Shown: positions 62,660-64,000 of the stretch, in pieces
Layout of the letters: every line of letters begins with the position of its first letter
Numbering within the stretch: position 1 is the first letter of the stretch
Source: an uncultured Clostridia bacterium
GTDB lineage: Bacteria; Bacillota; Clostridia; Christensenellales; UBA1242
Direction: 5' to 3'
Length of the DNA: 64,000 bases
NCBI GenBank assembly: GCA_934746645.1
Contig: CAKVFE010000003.1
Coordinates: 95,900 to 159,899, forward strand
Translations under genes and position numbers: made by a program
Notes under the pieces: generated by a model
Told to the model about the DNA's origin: nothing
The model's database searches: none
Seen by the model: only the letters and a program-made list of their open reading frames with translations

Positions 62660-63412
62660 ATGAACAAAAATTTAAAGTATTTAATCAAAGTTGTCAAAAA
62701 AGCATCAAGGCTTATAACAAATAATCTCATTGTTGATTCAAAAGATGAGAATAACGATTTAATAACAAATTTTGATTTAAAAATTGAAAGTTTTATATCT
62801 AAAAAACTATTAAAAAAATATCCAGATTTTAAAATTATTGGTGAAGAATTTAGTTCAAATCAAAATAAAACTGCCAATTATTTCACAATTGACCCAATTG
62901 ATGGAACAATTAATTTTGCAAATGGATTGCCATTTTTTGGTATTCAAATTGCAATGGTTAAAGATTTTAAAACATGCTTTGCAGTTCTTTATTTCCCGAA
63001 ATTAAACTTAATGTATTATGCTGATAAAACTGGAGCATATTGTAATGGGAAACTTCTTGATCTTTCTAAAACTAAATTTGTGTCAAAACCACTGATTGAT
63101 CAAATTTATTTAAAAAATGAAAGCAATTTTTATAACGAATTAACAAAAGAAATTCCATCAAATTTGCGTTCAAGAACAATAAGAAAAATATATTGTGCTT
63201 CACTTAGTTTTTGCTGGGTTGCAAGTGGTGCAATGGGGGCATTTATATTTGCAAAGGATCTTCCTTGGGATTATATGCCGGGAATGTTTCTAACTGAAAA
63301 AGCAAATGGTGCAACATCACAGTTTAAATATAATAACCAGTTATATTTTGTTGCTGCGGTAAATAAAGAAACATTAAATAATGTTATTAATGCAATTAAA
63401 AAAACACAATAA
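62660..63412 (+). CDS. Inositol monophosphatase family protein (second copy)
   Basis: 250 residues. IGEEFSS, IDPIDGTINFANG and PWDYMPGMFLTEKANG give the full metal site of the family. Same length and layout as the protein at 7038-7793, but only moderately similar, and the canonical INFANGLPFFGIQIA segment is better kept here. Substrate unknown. The ATG at 62660 follows AAAGGAC. Monocistronic. Confidence 0.9.
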   Translation: MNKNLKYLIKVVKKASRLITNNLIVDSKDENNDLITNFDLKIESFISKKLLKKYPDFKIIGEEFSSNQNKTANYFTIDPIDGTINFANGLPFFGIQIAMVKDFKTCFAVLYFPKLNLMYYADKTGAYCNGKLLDLSKTKFVSKPLIDQIYLKNESNFYNELTKEIPSNLRSRTIRKIYCASLSFCWVASGAMGAFIFAKDLPWDYMPGMFLTEKANGATSQFKYNNQLYFVAAVNKETLNNVINAIKKTQ

Positions 63413-63429
63413 AAAATGAAATTTACTTA

Positions 63430-63458
63430 AAAAGCTAGCAATTAAAGCTAGTTTTTTT
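63430..63458 (+). terminator. Terminator after the second phosphatase gene
   Basis: 10-bp stem AAAAGCTAGC (63430-63439) / GCTAGTTTTT (63447-63456, one G-T pair), 7-nt loop. Confidence 0.88.
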
Positions 63459-64000
63459 ATTGACTATTATTTATAATTTCTGAGTTGTCAGAATGATTGC
63501 TTAATTTCATACATTGGTTCATTGTGCTATTTCCAAGATTATACGAAGAGAAGATTATGCAAAGATATATAATATATTAATAATATATATAAAGAAATAA
63601 TATAACTATAAATAAAAATGGGTTGCTAATTAGAAAGGATTGTGATTATGACTTTTAATTTTACAATCATAGGAGATATTTTAATTTGACCTGTGGGTAA
63701 CTTATAATTTTTTTATTTAAATTTAGTCAAAGTTATTATGTTGTGAGAAATAAAATTACAGTAGCAAATATAAAAATTACAAAAATTAATCAATGTTTAA
63801 TCATAAAAATATTAAAATTTTGTGAAAAACAAAAATAATTTTTATTAGAATTTGGATAATGAAATTAATTTTTCAAGTTTAAAATGTTAAAAATTTGTAA
63901 TTAAAAAGTGAAAATAGTGGCAAAAATCATAAAACACGGGGGAGTGTGTAAGAGATAGAAATAAAAAAAGATGAAAAAAGATAAAAAAAGTTTAAAAAAA
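63459..64000. other. AT-rich tail without a recognisable gene
   Basis: About 540 bases, very AT-rich, no open frame with a ribosome binding site that I trust. It contains TAATATATTAATAATATATAT-like runs near 63571-63590, a single TGTGGGTAA (63692-63700) one base off a DnaA box, one GC-rich island CACGGGGGAG near 63936-63945, and an A-rich purine stretch at the very end. Confidence 0.5.

Noticed and set aside
63692..63700. Replication origin suggested by TGTGGGTAA in AT-rich DNA
   Set aside because: Only one imperfect DnaA box, no dnaA, dnaN or rpmH nearby.
1..64000. Recoding of TGA (Mycoplasma-like code), considered because of the low GC
   Set aside because: TGA ends several genes cleanly and conserved tryptophans are all TGG.

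Overview
The window is a 64 kb piece of a low-GC (roughly 30% by eye) Gram-positive-type bacterial chromosome, most likely an uncultured Bacillota/Clostridia lineage. The grounds are the gene orders tig-clpP-clpX, lon-engB and secG-rnr-smpB-ssrA, a mraZ-headed division and cell-wall cluster, sigma-A-like promoters with TTGACA/TATAAT boxes and frequent TGn extended -10 elements, strong AGGAGG-type ribosome binding sites, DivIVA-like and AbrB-like proteins, and no outer-membrane genes. TGA is a stop codon (for example at 29794-29796 and 44311-44313), so the standard code applies. Most genes lie on the + strand; only a GNAT acetyltransferase (40458-40979) and a CYTH-like protein (59259-59759) are on the minus strand.

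Layout. 1-3.5 kb: protein quality control (tig, clpP, clpX) and a small phosphodiesterase. 3.56-4.11 kb: a six-tRNA operon (Gly, Arg, His, Gln, Lys, Leu) behind a near-consensus promoter. 4.3-7.8 kb: a CPA2 antiporter, an MgtC-like protein, a small helical protein and an inositol-monophosphatase-family enzyme. 8-14.2 kb: pgk-tpiA, a small membrane protein, secG-rnr-smpB and the tmRNA gene. 14.2-21.1 kb: a membrane coiled-coil protein, two zinc-ribbon proteins, a patatin-like lipase, a ComEC-like metallo-beta-lactamase-fold protein, a degenerate shikimate-kinase homologue and transketolase. 21.3-24.2 kb: lon-engB. 24.4-29.8 kb: lone genes of unknown or enzymatic function and a tRNA-Thr.

29.88-33.72 kb is the most accessory-looking part. 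It is AT-richer than its surroundings and holds a large nuclease plus RecQ-like helicase gene, broken in frame by a run of nine G's, overlapped by a gene for a coiled-coil protein with a C-terminal membrane anchor. I read this as a candidate phase-variable two-gene defence module. 33.8-41 kb: a lipoprotein with a TIM-barrel-like sequence, a MazG-like protein, an AbrB/ABC-2 export operon and pflB-pflA. 41.1-46.2 kb: tRNA-Gly(CCC), a compositionally mosaic Sel1-repeat gene, a standalone NIF3/YqfO-like domain, a GNAT/zinc-ribbon fusion and a phosphoesterase/GalE fusion.

46.3-57.6 kb is the division and cell-wall cluster: mraZ-rsmH-ftsL-like-pbp2, then after a strong hairpin murE-mraY-murD-ftsW-murA-ftsQ. 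murF, murG, murC and murB are not in it. 57.7-63.4 kb: a large unknown protein, the CYTH-like protein, lgt with a membrane protein and a DivIVA-like protein, and a second inositol-monophosphatase-family gene. The last ~540 bases are AT-rich with no recognisable gene.
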